A DNA stretch of 64,000 bases from contig NZ_AUKG01000001.1 in NCBI RefSeq assembly GCF_000424625.1, forward strand, positions 2,294,001 through 2,358,000, read 5' to 3'. This DNA is from Conexibacter woesei Iso977N (lineage in GTDB: Bacteria; Actinomycetota; Thermoleophilia; Solirubrobacterales; Solirubrobacteraceae). Both the position numbers and the translations under genes were made by a program. The first letter of the stretch is position 1. Each line of letters starts with the position of its first letter. The notes beneath the pieces are model-generated. The model was not told the DNA's origin and did no database searches. It saw only the letters and a program-made list of their open reading frames with translations. Shown in pieces: positions 45,308 through 52,891 of this stretch.

Positions 45308-46345
45308 ATGCTGCTGATCACCGGAGGCGCGGGCTTCGTCGGGTCGCACGTCGTCGAGGAGCTCGCGGCCGCGGGCCACGCGGCGCGGGTGCTCGACCTC
45401 GCGCCGCCGCGCGCCGACCTGCCCGACGGCGTCGAGCACGTCGTCGGCGACGTCCGCGACGCGGCCGCGGTTCGGGCCGCGCTGCGCGGGGTGACCGGGG
45501 TCAGCCACCAGGCCGCGCGCGTCGGGCTCGGCGTCGACCTCGGCGACCTCGAGGACTACGTGTCGCACAACGACGTCGGCACCGCGGTCCTGCTGCGCGA
45601 GCTGGCCGCTGCGCGCTCGTGCGAGCGGGTCGTCCTGGCGAGCAGCATGGTGGTCTACGGCGAGGGCCGCTACCGCTGCGCGGAGCACGGCGTCGTCGCG
45701 CCCGCGCCGCGGCCCGAGCGCGCGCTGCGCGCGGGGCGGTTCGACCCGGCCTGCCCGGTCTGCGACGCTGCGCTGGTGCCCGAGGCCGTCCCGGAGACCG
45801 CGCCCGTCGACCCACGCAACGTCTACGCGGCGACCAAGCTCCACCAGGAGCACCTCGCCGCGGCGTTCGCGCGCGAGACCGGCGTGCCCGTGACCGCGCT
45901 GCGCTACCACAACGTCTACGGCCCGCGGCTGCCGCGCGACACGCCCTACGCGGGCGTCGCCGCGCTGTTCGCGAGCGCGCTGCACGCCGGCGCCGCGCCG
46001 CGCGTGTTCGAGGACGGCGGGCAGCGGCGCGACTTCGTCCACGTCCGCGACGTCGCGCGCGCCAACGTCCTGGCGCTCACCGCGCCGGAGCCGGCGAGCG
46101 GGGCCTACAACATCTGCTCGGGCACGCCGCGGACCGTGCTCGACCTCGCGCAGGCGCTGCACGCGGCGATCGCGCCGCCGGGCGACGCGGAGCTGGCGCC
46201 CGTCGTCACCGGGGAGTTCCGGCTCGGCGACGTCCGCCACGTCTTCGCCGACGCGCGCCGCGCCGCCGACGGGCTCGGGTTCGCCGCGCGCGAGGACTTC
46301 GGCTCCGGCGTCGCCGAGCTGGGCCGCGAGTTGGCGACCGCGTGA
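45308..46345 (+). CDS. NAD-dependent sugar epimerase with zinc-knuckle-like insert
   Basis: A 345-residue extended SDR epimerase/dehydratase. The NAD motif is LLITGGAGFVGSHVVEEL. The catalytic serine is in LASSMVVYGEG and the YxxxK in NVYAATKLHQEHLAAAF. An insert between them (about 120-165) contains RCAEHG and PACPVCDAALVP, a possible CxxxH/CxxC zinc knuckle seen in some dTDP-rhamnose/UDP-sugar epimerases. It makes an activated sugar for the glycosyltransferases across the promoter. It is co-transcribed with the two-component system (GTGA overlap). Confidence 0.9.
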   Translation: MLLITGGAGFVGSHVVEELAAAGHAARVLDLAPPRADLPDGVEHVVGDVRDAAAVRAALRGVTGVSHQAARVGLGVDLGDLEDYVSHNDVGTAVLLRELAAARSCERVVLASSMVVYGEGRYRCAEHGVVAPAPRPERALRAGRFDPACPVCDAALVPEAVPETAPVDPRNVYAATKLHQEHLAAAFARETGVPVTALRYHNVYGPRLPRDTPYAGVAALFASALHAGAAPRVFEDGGQRRDFVHVRDVARANVLALTAPEPASGAYNICSGTPRTVLDLAQALHAAIAPPGDAELAPVVTGEFRLGDVRHVFADARRAADGLGFAAREDFGSGVAELGRELATA

Positions 46346-47052
46346 ACGTCGCGCCCGGACGCGTGCGGGGCCGCGTGCTCGTCGTGGACGACGAGCCGAC
46401 GATCGCCGAGGTCGTCTGCCGCTACCTGGAGCGCGCGGGCTACGACGCCGCGAGCGCCGGCGACGGCGACGCCGCGCTGGCCGCGACCGACGCGGCGCCG
46501 TTCGACCTGATGGTGTTGGACGTGATGCTGCCGGGCATCGACGGCTTCGAGGTCCTGCGCCGCGTGCGCGAGTCGCCGGGTCCGGCCCCGGCGGTGATCC
46601 TGCTGACCGCGCGCGGGGAGGAGGCCGACCGGATCGCGGGGCTGACCCAGGGCGCCGACGACTACGTCGTCAAGCCGTTCTCACCCGCCGAGCTGGTCGC
46701 GCGCGTCGATGCGGTCCTGCGCCGCGCCGGGCCGGTCGAGGCGCCGGGGCCGCCGATGAGCTTCGGCCCGCTGACCGTGGACGTCGCCGCCCATCGCGTC
46801 ACGCTCGCCGGCGAGGAGGTCGCGCTGACCCAGCGCGAGTTCGACCTGCTCGCGTTCCTCGCCCGCCATCCGGGCCGCGCGTTCTCGCGCGAGGAGCTGA
46901 TGGAGCAGGTCTGGCGCTACTCGTTCTACACCGACACGGCGACCGTGACCGTGCACATCCGCCGGCTGCGCACGAAGCTCGCCGCGGTCCCGGAGGCCGC
47001 GGACCTGATCGAGACCGTCTGGGGCGTCGGCTACCGCCTCGCCGCGCCGTGA
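46342..47052 (+). CDS. OmpR-family response regulator
   Basis: A 236-residue regulator. The receiver domain carries LVVDDEPTIAEVV, the phospho-Asp in LMVLDVMLPGIDG, and VKPFSPAELVARVDAVLRRA with the conserved Lys. The winged-helix domain follows, with EVALTQREFDLLAFLARHPG, FSREELMEQVW and TVTVHIRRLRTKL. It overlaps the epimerase stop and the kinase start. It is the cognate partner of the downstream kinase. Confidence 0.95.
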   Translation: MNVAPGRVRGRVLVVDDEPTIAEVVCRYLERAGYDAASAGDGDAALAATDAAPFDLMVLDVMLPGIDGFEVLRRVRESPGPAPAVILLTARGEEADRIAGLTQGADDYVVKPFSPAELVARVDAVLRRAGPVEAPGPPMSFGPLTVDVAAHRVTLAGEEVALTQREFDLLAFLARHPGRAFSREELMEQVWRYSFYTDTATVTVHIRRLRTKLAAVPEAADLIETVWGVGYRLAAP

Positions 47053-48218
47053 TCCGCGCGCTCGCGCTCGCGGTGCTCGCCGCGCTGGGGCTGACCGTGC
47101 TCAGCGGCGCGGTCTACGGCGGGCACGCGGCGTGGCTGACGGCCGTGACGCTGGCGCCGATCGGCGCCGCGGCGGTCCTCGTCGCGCACGTCGTGACCAC
47201 GCAGCGGGCGCGGCTCGGCGGCCTGCGCGCGCAGGCGGTCGCGGTCGGCGCGCTGATCGCGGTCGCGACCGGCGCGGCGGTCGCGCTGTTCGTCGGCGTG
47301 ATGTTCGTCTCGCCCCACGACGCGTTCTTCCTGGCGGTGCTGACCGCCTACGCGGCGCTGGTCGGCGTGCTGTGCGCGAGCGCTCTGGGCTCCGGAGCGC
47401 TCGCGGACCTCGACGCGGTCCGCGGCACGCTGCACGCGGTCGCCGCCGGGCGGCGCGACGTCCGGACCGGCGTCGCCGGCGGCGGCGAGATCGCCGAGCT
47501 GGCCGCGGAGGTCGACGCGATGGTCGCGCGCCTGGACGGCGAGGAGCAGGCGCGCCGCGCGCTGGTCGCCGCGGTCTCGCACGACCTGCGCACGCCGATC
47601 ACCGCGCTGCGGCTGCTGGCCGACGCGGTCGAGGACGGGATCGTGGACGCGGAGACGTCGCGCGAGTACGCGGCGCGGATGGGCCTGCACGTCCAGGCGC
47701 TCGGCGCGCTGATCGACGACCTCTTCGAGCTGACGCGGCTGGAGTCCGGCGAGCTGCGCTGGTCGATGGAGCAGGTCGCGCTCGACGAGCTCGTCGGCGA
47801 GGCGGTCGAGGCGATGCGCCCGGCGGCCGAGGCGTCCAGCGTCGCGGTCCGGGCGGTGCTGGAGGCCGGCGACCCGCTGGCGCTCGGCGACGCGGCGCGC
47901 CTGCAGCGCGTGCTGTTCAACCTGATCCAGAACGCGATCCGCCACACGCCGCCGGACGGGACCGTGATCGTGCGGACGTCGCGCGGCGACGGCGGCGCCG
48001 TCGAGATCGAGGTCGCCGACAGCGGCGCCGGGATCCCGGCCGCCGAGCGCGAGCGCGTCTTCGAGGCCTTCCACCGCCTCGACCGCTCCCGCACCGACGA
48101 CGGCGCCGGGCTCGGCCTCGCGATCTCGCGCGCGATCGTCGAGGCCCACGGCGGGCGGATCTGGATCGCCGACGCCGAGCGCGGGACGTCGGTGCGCGTG
48201 CGGCTCGCGGCGGGCTGA
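47049..48218 (+). CDS. Membrane sensor histidine kinase
   Basis: A 389-residue HAMP histidine kinase. About four hydrophobic helices lie within the first 115 residues, with almost no extracellular loop, so it probably senses the membrane itself. A HAMP-like segment (DAVRGTLHAVAAGRRDVRTG) leads to the H-box VAAVSHDLRTPITALRLLAD, the N-box LFNLIQNAIRHTPPDG, G1 IEVADSGAGIP and G2 GAGLGLAISRAIVEAHGG. The GTG overlaps the response-regulator stop. It probably tunes the adjoining envelope-sugar operons (inference). Confidence 0.95.
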   Translation: MIRALALAVLAALGLTVLSGAVYGGHAAWLTAVTLAPIGAAAVLVAHVVTTQRARLGGLRAQAVAVGALIAVATGAAVALFVGVMFVSPHDAFFLAVLTAYAALVGVLCASALGSGALADLDAVRGTLHAVAAGRRDVRTGVAGGGEIAELAAEVDAMVARLDGEEQARRALVAAVSHDLRTPITALRLLADAVEDGIVDAETSREYAARMGLHVQALGALIDDLFELTRLESGELRWSMEQVALDELVGEAVEAMRPAAEASSVAVRAVLEAGDPLALGDAARLQRVLFNLIQNAIRHTPPDGTVIVRTSRGDGGAVEIEVADSGAGIPAAERERVFEAFHRLDRSRTDDGAGLGLAISRAIVEAHGGRIWIADAERGTSVRVRLAAG

Positions 48219-48252
48219 CGCGGGCACCGGCCGCGTGTACGCTCGTCAGGCC

Positions 48253-48465
48253 ATGGACCAGGACCGCCGCAACGAGCTCACCCGCGTCGGGATCATCGTG
48301 GTGATCGTCGGGTTGTTGGTGTGGTTCGCGCTGGCCAACGCGCAGAGCGTCTCGGTCGACTTCCTCGTGACGACGCACTCGGCGAGGCTGATCGTCGTGA
48401 TCGTGATCAGCGCCGTGCTCGGCGCGATCGCCGGCCAGCTCGTGGCCCGGCGCCGGCGCCGCTGA
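48253..48465 (+). CDS. LapA/DUF1049 small membrane protein
   Basis: A 70-residue protein with two membrane helices (about 12-32 and 42-62) and an Arg-rich end. The pattern VGIIVVIVGLLVWFALANAQ then VSVDFLVTTHSARLI is typical of the LapA (lipopolysaccharide assembly A, DUF1049) domain. It lies 34 bases after the kinase, with a TACGCT box at 48238-48243 nine bases before the ATG. It may be independently transcribed. Confidence 0.85.
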   Translation: MDQDRRNELTRVGIIVVIVGLLVWFALANAQSVSVDFLVTTHSARLIVVIVISAVLGAIAGQLVARRRRR

Positions 48466-48478
48466 GGCGCGGTCGCGC

Positions 48479-49072
48479 TCAGCGCGCGCGGCGGCGCGGC
48501 CTGGGCGTGGTGGCCTCGAGGATCGCGGCGGCGGCGGTCCGGGCGGCGGTCGCGGGGGTGGCGCTGCGGTCGAGCTGGGCGCCGACCATCGCGCCGTCGT
48601 AGAGCAGGACGAGCTGGGCGCTGACGGTCTCGGGATCGCGTGCGCCCGCCTCGGCGGCGAGGCCGGAGAAGAGGTCGCGGACCCAGGCGCGGTGGGCGTC
48701 GGTGACCTGCTGGACCGGGCCGCCGGGCTCGGCCTCGGCGCTGGCGTTGATGAACGGGCAGCCGTTGTAGCCGGGCCTGGCGAACCACTCGCCGAGCAGC
48801 TCGAAGATGCCGAGGATGCGCTCGCGCGGGGTGGCCCAGCGGGTCGGGAGCGTCTCGGCGACGGTCGCGCGCCAGAGGCCGCTGCGCTGCTCCAGGTAGG
48901 CCTTGACCAGCTCGTCCTTGCTGCCGAACGCGCTGTACAGCGACGCGCGGGCGACGTCGGCCTCGCGCAGCACGCGGTCGACGCCGACCGAGCAGATGCC
49001 GTCGCGGTAGAAGAGCGCGTCGGCGGCGGCGAGCAGGCGCTCGCGGGGTGCGGGGCGGTCGGTGGCGGGCAT
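48479..49072 (-). CDS. TetR regulator, LmrA/YxaF type
   Basis: A 197-residue TetR protein. N-terminus: RERLLAAADALFYRDGICSV, then VDRVLREADVARASLYSAFG. The C-terminal GCPFINASAEAEPGGPVQQV segment matches the LmrA/YxaF branch, whose operators have TAGACC...GGTCTA symmetry. Two such sites sit directly upstream (49094-49155). It is divergent from the SDR gene and very likely represses both. Confidence 0.92.
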   Translation of the reverse strand: MPATDRPAPRERLLAAADALFYRDGICSVGVDRVLREADVARASLYSAFGSKDELVKAYLEQRSGLWRATVAETLPTRWATPRERILGIFELLGEWFARPGYNGCPFINASAEAEPGGPVQQVTDAHRAWVRDLFSGLAAEAGARDPETVSAQLVLLYDGAMVGAQLDRSATPATAARTAAAAILEATTPRPRRRAR

Positions 49073-49093
49073 CGCGGCTTCCAGTCTACCGCT

Positions 49094-49155
49094 ATAGACC
49101 GACCGGTCTATCTGGTGTGCTACGGTCATCCGGCAGCTCTAGACCGACCGTTCTA
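49094..49155. promoter_or_regulatory. Two TetR (LmrA/YxaF-type) operators
   Basis: O1 at 49094-49111 is ATAGACCG-AC-CGGTCTAT, perfect 8-base arms. O2 at 49140-49155 is TAGACCG-AC-CGTTCTA, one mismatch. Centres are 45 bases apart. A TACGGT -10 box (49121-49126) for the SDR lies between, with O1 over its -35 region and O2 near +1. Confidence 0.8.
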
Positions 49156-49176
49156 TCCAGACGCAAGGACATCACC

Positions 49177-49911
49177 ATGGATCTTCAGGGCAAGACCGCG
49201 CTCGTCACCGGCGCGACCTCGGGCATCGGGCGCGCCGTCGCCGAGCGGCTGGCGGGCGAGGGCGCGACCGTCATCGTCTCCGGCCGGGACGCGGAGCGCG
49301 GGGCGGCGGTGGTCGGCGCGATCACCGAGGCCGGCGGGAGCGCGCGCTTCGTCGCCGCCGACCTCGGCGACCTGTCGTCGGTCGCGCAGCTCGCCGAGGC
49401 GGCGGCCGACGCCGACGTGCTCGTCAACAACGCCGGGATCTTCGGCTTCGCGGCGACGGCCGAGCAGGACGTCGACTCGTTCGAGGCGATGTTCGACGTC
49501 AACGTGCGCGGCCCGTACTTCCTGACCGCGGCGCTCGCACCGAAGATGGCCGCCCGCGGCGAGGGCGCGATCGTCAACGTCACGACGATGGTCGCCGAGT
49601 ACGGGATGGCCGGCGCGTCGGCCTACGGCGCGACGAAGTCGGCGCTGGTCGGCCTGACGCGGACGTGGGCGGCGGAGTTCTCGGGCTCGGGCGTGCGCGT
49701 CAACGCGGTCTCGCCGGGGCCGACGGCGACCGAGGGCACCGCGAGCGTCATGGGCCCCGACGGCGTCGCCGACATGGGCGCGACCGTGCCGCTGGCCCGC
49801 GCCGCGCGCGCCGAGGAGATCGCCGAGGCCGTCGTCTTCCTGGCCTCGCCGCGCGCCAGCTACGTCACCGGCGCGATCCTCGCGACCGACGGCGGGCGGA
49901 CGGCGGTGTGA
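49177..49911 (+). CDS. Short-chain dehydrogenase/reductase
   Basis: A 244-residue classical SDR. The cofactor motif is ALVTGATSGIGRAVAERLAG, the NAG motif is VLVNNAGIFG, and the catalytic tetrad includes VNVTTMVAEYG and SAYGATKSALVGLT. It ends with ASYVTGAILATDGG. ATG 49177 has AAGGA seven bases upstream. It is induced when the divergent TetR regulator releases its two operators (inference). The substrate is unknown. Confidence 0.95.
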   Translation: MDLQGKTALVTGATSGIGRAVAERLAGEGATVIVSGRDAERGAAVVGAITEAGGSARFVAADLGDLSSVAQLAEAAADADVLVNNAGIFGFAATAEQDVDSFEAMFDVNVRGPYFLTAALAPKMAARGEGAIVNVTTMVAEYGMAGASAYGATKSALVGLTRTWAAEFSGSGVRVNAVSPGPTATEGTASVMGPDGVADMGATVPLARAARAEEIAEAVVFLASPRASYVTGAILATDGGRTAV

Positions 49912-49926
49912 TCAGCCGACCGACGC

Positions 49927-50649
49927 CTACAACCTGCCGCGCAGGACCGAGTGGTCGGAGTGGCCCAGGTTGCCGTCGTCGGGCTCCAGCGAGACGTCGA
50001 CCAGCGCGTAGCGGGTGACGTCCACGGCGACCGGCATGTGGACGTCGACCCTGCCGCTGGGGCCGACGCTGAACGTGCCCATCGAGACCATCCGACCGCG
50101 GGCGTCGGCCAGCCACGCCTCGTAGTAGTCGTGGGGTCCGGAGGGGCGCAGGCCCGCGGCGCGCAGCTCGGCCTCGGTGCCCGCGCCGTTGAGCTTCAGG
50201 ATCGCGCGCCCCGACGCGCCGGGCAGCGGGCGCAGCGCGAGCGTCGTCGCCGGCGGCGCGGGGATCCCGTCGTCGCCGCCGCGGTGCGCGACCACGGCCA
50301 CGACGACGAGCGCGGCGACGACCGCCGCGGCGACGCCGCCGGCGATCAGCCGGCGTGGCCGCCGTCCGGACCGCCCGGACCGTCCGGACCGCGGGCCGGG
50401 CACGGCGGCGACCCGCTGCGCGGGCCGAGCGACGCTCGCGTCCACCGCGCGCAGCGGCGGCGGCTCCTCGGCCGACCACGCCTCGGCGTCGAGGCCGGCC
50501 AGCGTGGCCGCGGTCCCGCGCAGGCGCGCGACCTCCGCGCGGAACGCGGCGTCCTGCTCGATCAGCTGGGCGGCCAGCGCCTCCTGGCCGGGCTCGAGCG
50601 CGTCGAGCGCGACCGCGGCGGGCGACAGCGGCCAGCGTGCGCCGCTCAT
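49927..50649 (-). CDS. rskA: RskA-like anti-sigma factor
   Basis: A 240-residue membrane anti-sigma factor. The N-terminal cytoplasmic part (about 1-100) resembles the anti-sigma domain, followed by an Arg-rich stretch and a single transmembrane helix (about 104-124, AAAVVAALVVVAVVAHR). The extracytoplasmic domain is RskA-like: YYEAWLADARGRMVSMGTFS and YALVDVSLEPDDGNLGHSDH. It overlaps the sigma-factor stop (ATGA), so the sigma factor is made with its inhibitor. Convergent with the SDR gene. Confidence 0.9.
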   Translation of the reverse strand: MSGARWPLSPAAVALDALEPGQEALAAQLIEQDAAFRAEVARLRGTAATLAGLDAEAWSAEEPPPLRAVDASVARPAQRVAAVPGPRSGRSGRSGRRPRRLIAGGVAAAVVAALVVVAVVAHRGGDDGIPAPPATTLALRPLPGASGRAILKLNGAGTEAELRAAGLRPSGPHDYYEAWLADARGRMVSMGTFSVGPSGRVDVHMPVAVDVTRYALVDVSLEPDDGNLGHSDHSVLRGRL

Positions 50650-51257
50650 GCCAAGGCCTCCTCGTCGAGCATCGCGCGCAGGCGCTCCAGGCCCCGGACC
50701 ATCCGGCTCTTGACCGTGCCCAGCGGCACGCCGAGCTGCGCCGCGATCTCGGTCTGCGACAGGTCGAGGTAGAAGCGCAGGCGCAGCAGCTCGCGCTCCT
50801 CGGTGGGCAGGCGGGTGAGCAGGTGCGCCACGCGCCAGCGGTCGATCACCGCGTCCTGCGGCGCGGGCACGGCGGTCTCCGGCATCGTGTCCGGGTCCAG
50901 CGGCTCGGGACGGCGCCGGCGCAGCTCGTCGATCGCGCGCGAGCGGGCGATCGTCAGGACCCACGTAGCCAGCGAGCCGCGCTGCGCGTCGTAGCTCGCG
51001 CCGCGGCGCCAGACCTCGGTGAAGACCTGCTGGAAGACGTCCTCGGCCGCGGCGCGGTCGCGGAGCACGTGGCGCAGGTAGGAGAACACGGTCGTGCCGC
51101 AGCGGTCGCGCACCGCCTCCAGCGCCTGCGGGTCGCCGCGCCGCAGGCCGTCGCCGATGCGGCGGTCGGCGGCGTGCGCCAGCGACCGCGCGCCGCTGTC
51201 GGCGCGGCGGGTTCCGGGTGCGCTCTGGCTCACGCGGTGGCCTGCGAGCTGCGGCAT
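50646..51257 (-). CDS. sigK: ECF sigma factor, SigK-like
   Basis: A 203-residue ECF sigma factor with only regions 2 and 4. Region 2: FSYLRHVLRDRAAAEDVFQQ, VFTEVWRRGASYDAQRGSLA and TWVLTIARSRAIDELRRR. Region 4: LPTEERELLRLRFYLDLSQT then LGVPLGTVKSRMVRGLERLR. It is coupled to an RskA-like anti-sigma factor and divergent from a FAS1 secreted protein, the arrangement of M. tuberculosis sigK-rskA and mpt70/mpt83. Its own promoter matches the FAS1 promoter. Confidence 0.88.
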   Translation of the reverse strand: MPQLAGHRVSQSAPGTRRADSGARSLAHAADRRIGDGLRRGDPQALEAVRDRCGTTVFSYLRHVLRDRAAAEDVFQQVFTEVWRRGASYDAQRGSLATWVLTIARSRAIDELRRRRPEPLDPDTMPETAVPAPQDAVIDRWRVAHLLTRLPTEERELLRLRFYLDLSQTEIAAQLGVPLGTVKSRMVRGLERLRAMLDEEALA

Positions 51258-51268
51258 CTCACAAGCTG

Positions 51269-51295
51269 GGTACGGACGTGGGCGCCGATCGGTTG
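51269..51295 (-). promoter_or_regulatory. ECF-type promoter of sigK-rskA
   Basis: On the minus strand CAACCG (51295-51290), 15-base spacer, CGTACC (51274-51269), then 11 bases to the sigK ATG. The same pair is found upstream of the FAS1 gene. Confidence 0.6.
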
Positions 51296-51339
51296 TCGGA
51301 GTTGCCGGGCCGGATGCGCGAGGACGGCGCGCAGGCGCT

Positions 51340-51367
51340 CAACCGGCGGGCGCCGGGGTCACGTACC
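51340..51367 (+). promoter_or_regulatory. ECF-type promoter of the FAS1 gene
   Basis: CAACCG (51340-51345), 16-base spacer, CGTACC (51362-51367). It precedes a leader with GGAGG before the ATG at 51409. Confidence 0.6.
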
Positions 51368-51408
51368 TCGTCCCGACACGTCAACACCCCGACCGCTGGA
51401 GGGTCTTC

Positions 51409-51933
51409 ATGCATCACCGTCTCCTGGCGTCGCTCGCCGTCGCCGGCGTCGCCGCCTGCCCGCTCGTCGCCACCGCCGGCTCGACGGCCTCGCCGTCCTC
51501 GCCCGCGTCCGCGAACACCGCCGCATCGAGGACGATCGTCGGCGTCGCCGCGAGCGACCCGCACTTCTCGACGCTGGTCAGGCTCGTCAAGGCCGCCGGC
51601 CTGACGGGCACGCTGTCGAGGGGCAGCTACACCGTGTTCGCCCCGACCAACGCGGCGTTCGCCAAGGTCCCGAAGTCCACGCTCAACGCGCTGGCCAGGG
51701 ACAGGGCCAAGCTCAAGGCCGTGCTCCTCTACCACGTCGTCAAGGGCAAGGTCCCGGCGTCGAAGGTCGTCAGGCTCAGGAGCGCCAGGACGCTCAACGG
51801 CGCCTCGGTCAGGATCACCGTCAGGAGCGGCAAGGTGTACTTGAACGGCTCGACCCGCGTGACCAAGACCGACGTGATGGCCTCCAACGGGATCATCCAC
51901 GTCATCAACAAGGTCCTGCTGCCGCCGTCCTGA
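51409..51933 (+). CDS. Secreted fasciclin (FAS1) domain protein
   Basis: A 174-residue exported protein: signal peptide in the first 30 residues, then one FAS1 domain (about 40-172). Hallmarks are DPHFSTLVRLVKAAGLTGTL, the H1 motif YTVFAPTNAAFAKVP, AVLLYHVVKGKVP and the closing VMASNGIIHVINKVLLP. FAS1 domains mediate adhesion. It resembles MPT70/MPT83, targets of SigK in mycobacteria, and the SigK-like gene diverges from it. The ATG has GGAGG six bases upstream. Confidence 0.94.
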   Translation: MHHRLLASLAVAGVAACPLVATAGSTASPSSPASANTAASRTIVGVAASDPHFSTLVRLVKAAGLTGTLSRGSYTVFAPTNAAFAKVPKSTLNALARDRAKLKAVLLYHVVKGKVPASKVVRLRSARTLNGASVRITVRSGKVYLNGSTRVTKTDVMASNGIIHVINKVLLPPS

Positions 51934-51944
51934 GGACCGGGCCG

Positions 51945-51980
51945 CGCCGCCGCGCAGAGATCCCCGCATGCGCGGCGGCG
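51945..51980 (+). terminator. Strong hairpin terminator after the FAS1 gene
   Basis: A perfect 12-base stem (51945-51956 with 51969-51980) and a 12-base loop. It is followed by a TAGGTC box (51990-51995) before the next gene. Confidence 0.65.
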
Positions 51981-52001
51981 GGCGCGGGGTAGGTCGGCGC
52001 C

Positions 52002-52487
52002 ATGGCTGAACTGACCCCACTGGACGAGAAGCTCGCCGAGGTGCTCGGCCTCGCGCAGGCCGCGCAGGTCGCGACCGGCACCGTGAGCAAGATGGAGGAC
52101 GCCGAGGACTTCGCCGACGACCTGGCGCGCATGGGCGAGCAGGCCGCGGAGACCGAGCGGCGCACCGACGCGCTGATCGACGGGCTCGAGGGCAAGAAGA
52201 CCGCGATCCGCGAGATGGCGCGCGAGACCAAGGGCGAGGCCACCGACATGATGAGGACCTACCTCGCCGACGAGGAGGAGGCGCTCGACGGCTTCGAGTT
52301 CCTGAGCATGGCCGAGGCCGGCGAGCTGTGCCACTGGGAGATCGTCCAGACGATGGCCGAGGAGACCGGCGAGGCCGAGGTCGGCGCGCTGGCCGAGTGG
52401 GCCGTCGGCGTCCAGCGCGAGCACGTCGCCGCGGTCCGCGAGGCGTCGCTGAAGCTCGCCGTCGCAGAGGCCGCGCCGGCCGCCTGA
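52002..52487 (+). CDS. Helical ferritin-like protein, paralogue A
   Basis: A 161-residue, wholly helical acidic protein not assigned to a family. Its features, LDEKLAEVLGLAQAAQVATG, a central ARETKGEATDMMRTYLADEE, and EFLSMAEAGELCHWEIVQTM, match the protein at 59102-59602 throughout. The Glu/His pattern (E-A-G-E-x-x-H-W) and four-helix layout suggest a ferritin-like fold. It overlaps the PRC-barrel gene by one base. The paralogue is next to a Mn catalase, hinting at a stress or metal role. Confidence 0.75.
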   Translation: MAELTPLDEKLAEVLGLAQAAQVATGTVSKMEDAEDFADDLARMGEQAAETERRTDALIDGLEGKKTAIREMARETKGEATDMMRTYLADEEEALDGFEFLSMAEAGELCHWEIVQTMAEETGEAEVGALAEWAVGVQREHVAAVREASLKLAVAEAAPAA

Positions 52488-52891
52488 TGCCCGACCAGCT
52501 CGATCCCACCCGCCGGCCCGCGCCCTCGGCCATCGTGGTGGCCGAGAGCGTCGCCGACTGGCGCGGCCACGAGGTCGTCGACCTCGACGGCGACAAGCTC
52601 GGCAGGCTCGAGGACGTCTTCTACGACGTCGAGTCCGACGAGCCGGTGTTCGTCACGGTCAAGATGGGCGGCCTGCTGGGCAGGAGGCTCACGCTCGTGG
52701 CGATCGCCGGCGCGTCGGTGACGCCCGACGTGCTGCGCGTCAACTACCGCAAGGCCGAGGTCAGGGACGCGCCGACCTACGACCCCGACCAGGCGCTGAC
52801 CGTCGACCAGGAGGCCGGCGCCTACCAGCACTACGGCCTGACCTACGCCGAGGGACCGGGCGGCGGCGCGCGCCGCCTGGCGCGCCGCTAG
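52487..52891 (+). CDS. PRC-barrel domain protein
   Basis: A 134-residue protein. The PRC-barrel covers about 20-90: WRGHEVVDLDGDKLGRLEDV, FYDVESDEPVFVTVKMGG and RRLTLVAIAGASVTPDVLRV. The tail (DQALTVDQEAGAYQHYGLTY) is polar. Such proteins are common in actinobacterial stress operons. The TGATG overlap with the preceding gene shows co-translation. Its stop interlocks with that of the convergent membrane protein. Confidence 0.85.
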   Translation: MPDQLDPTRRPAPSAIVVAESVADWRGHEVVDLDGDKLGRLEDVFYDVESDEPVFVTVKMGGLLGRRLTLVAIAGASVTPDVLRVNYRKAEVRDAPTYDPDQALTVDQEAGAYQHYGLTYAEGPGGGARRLARR

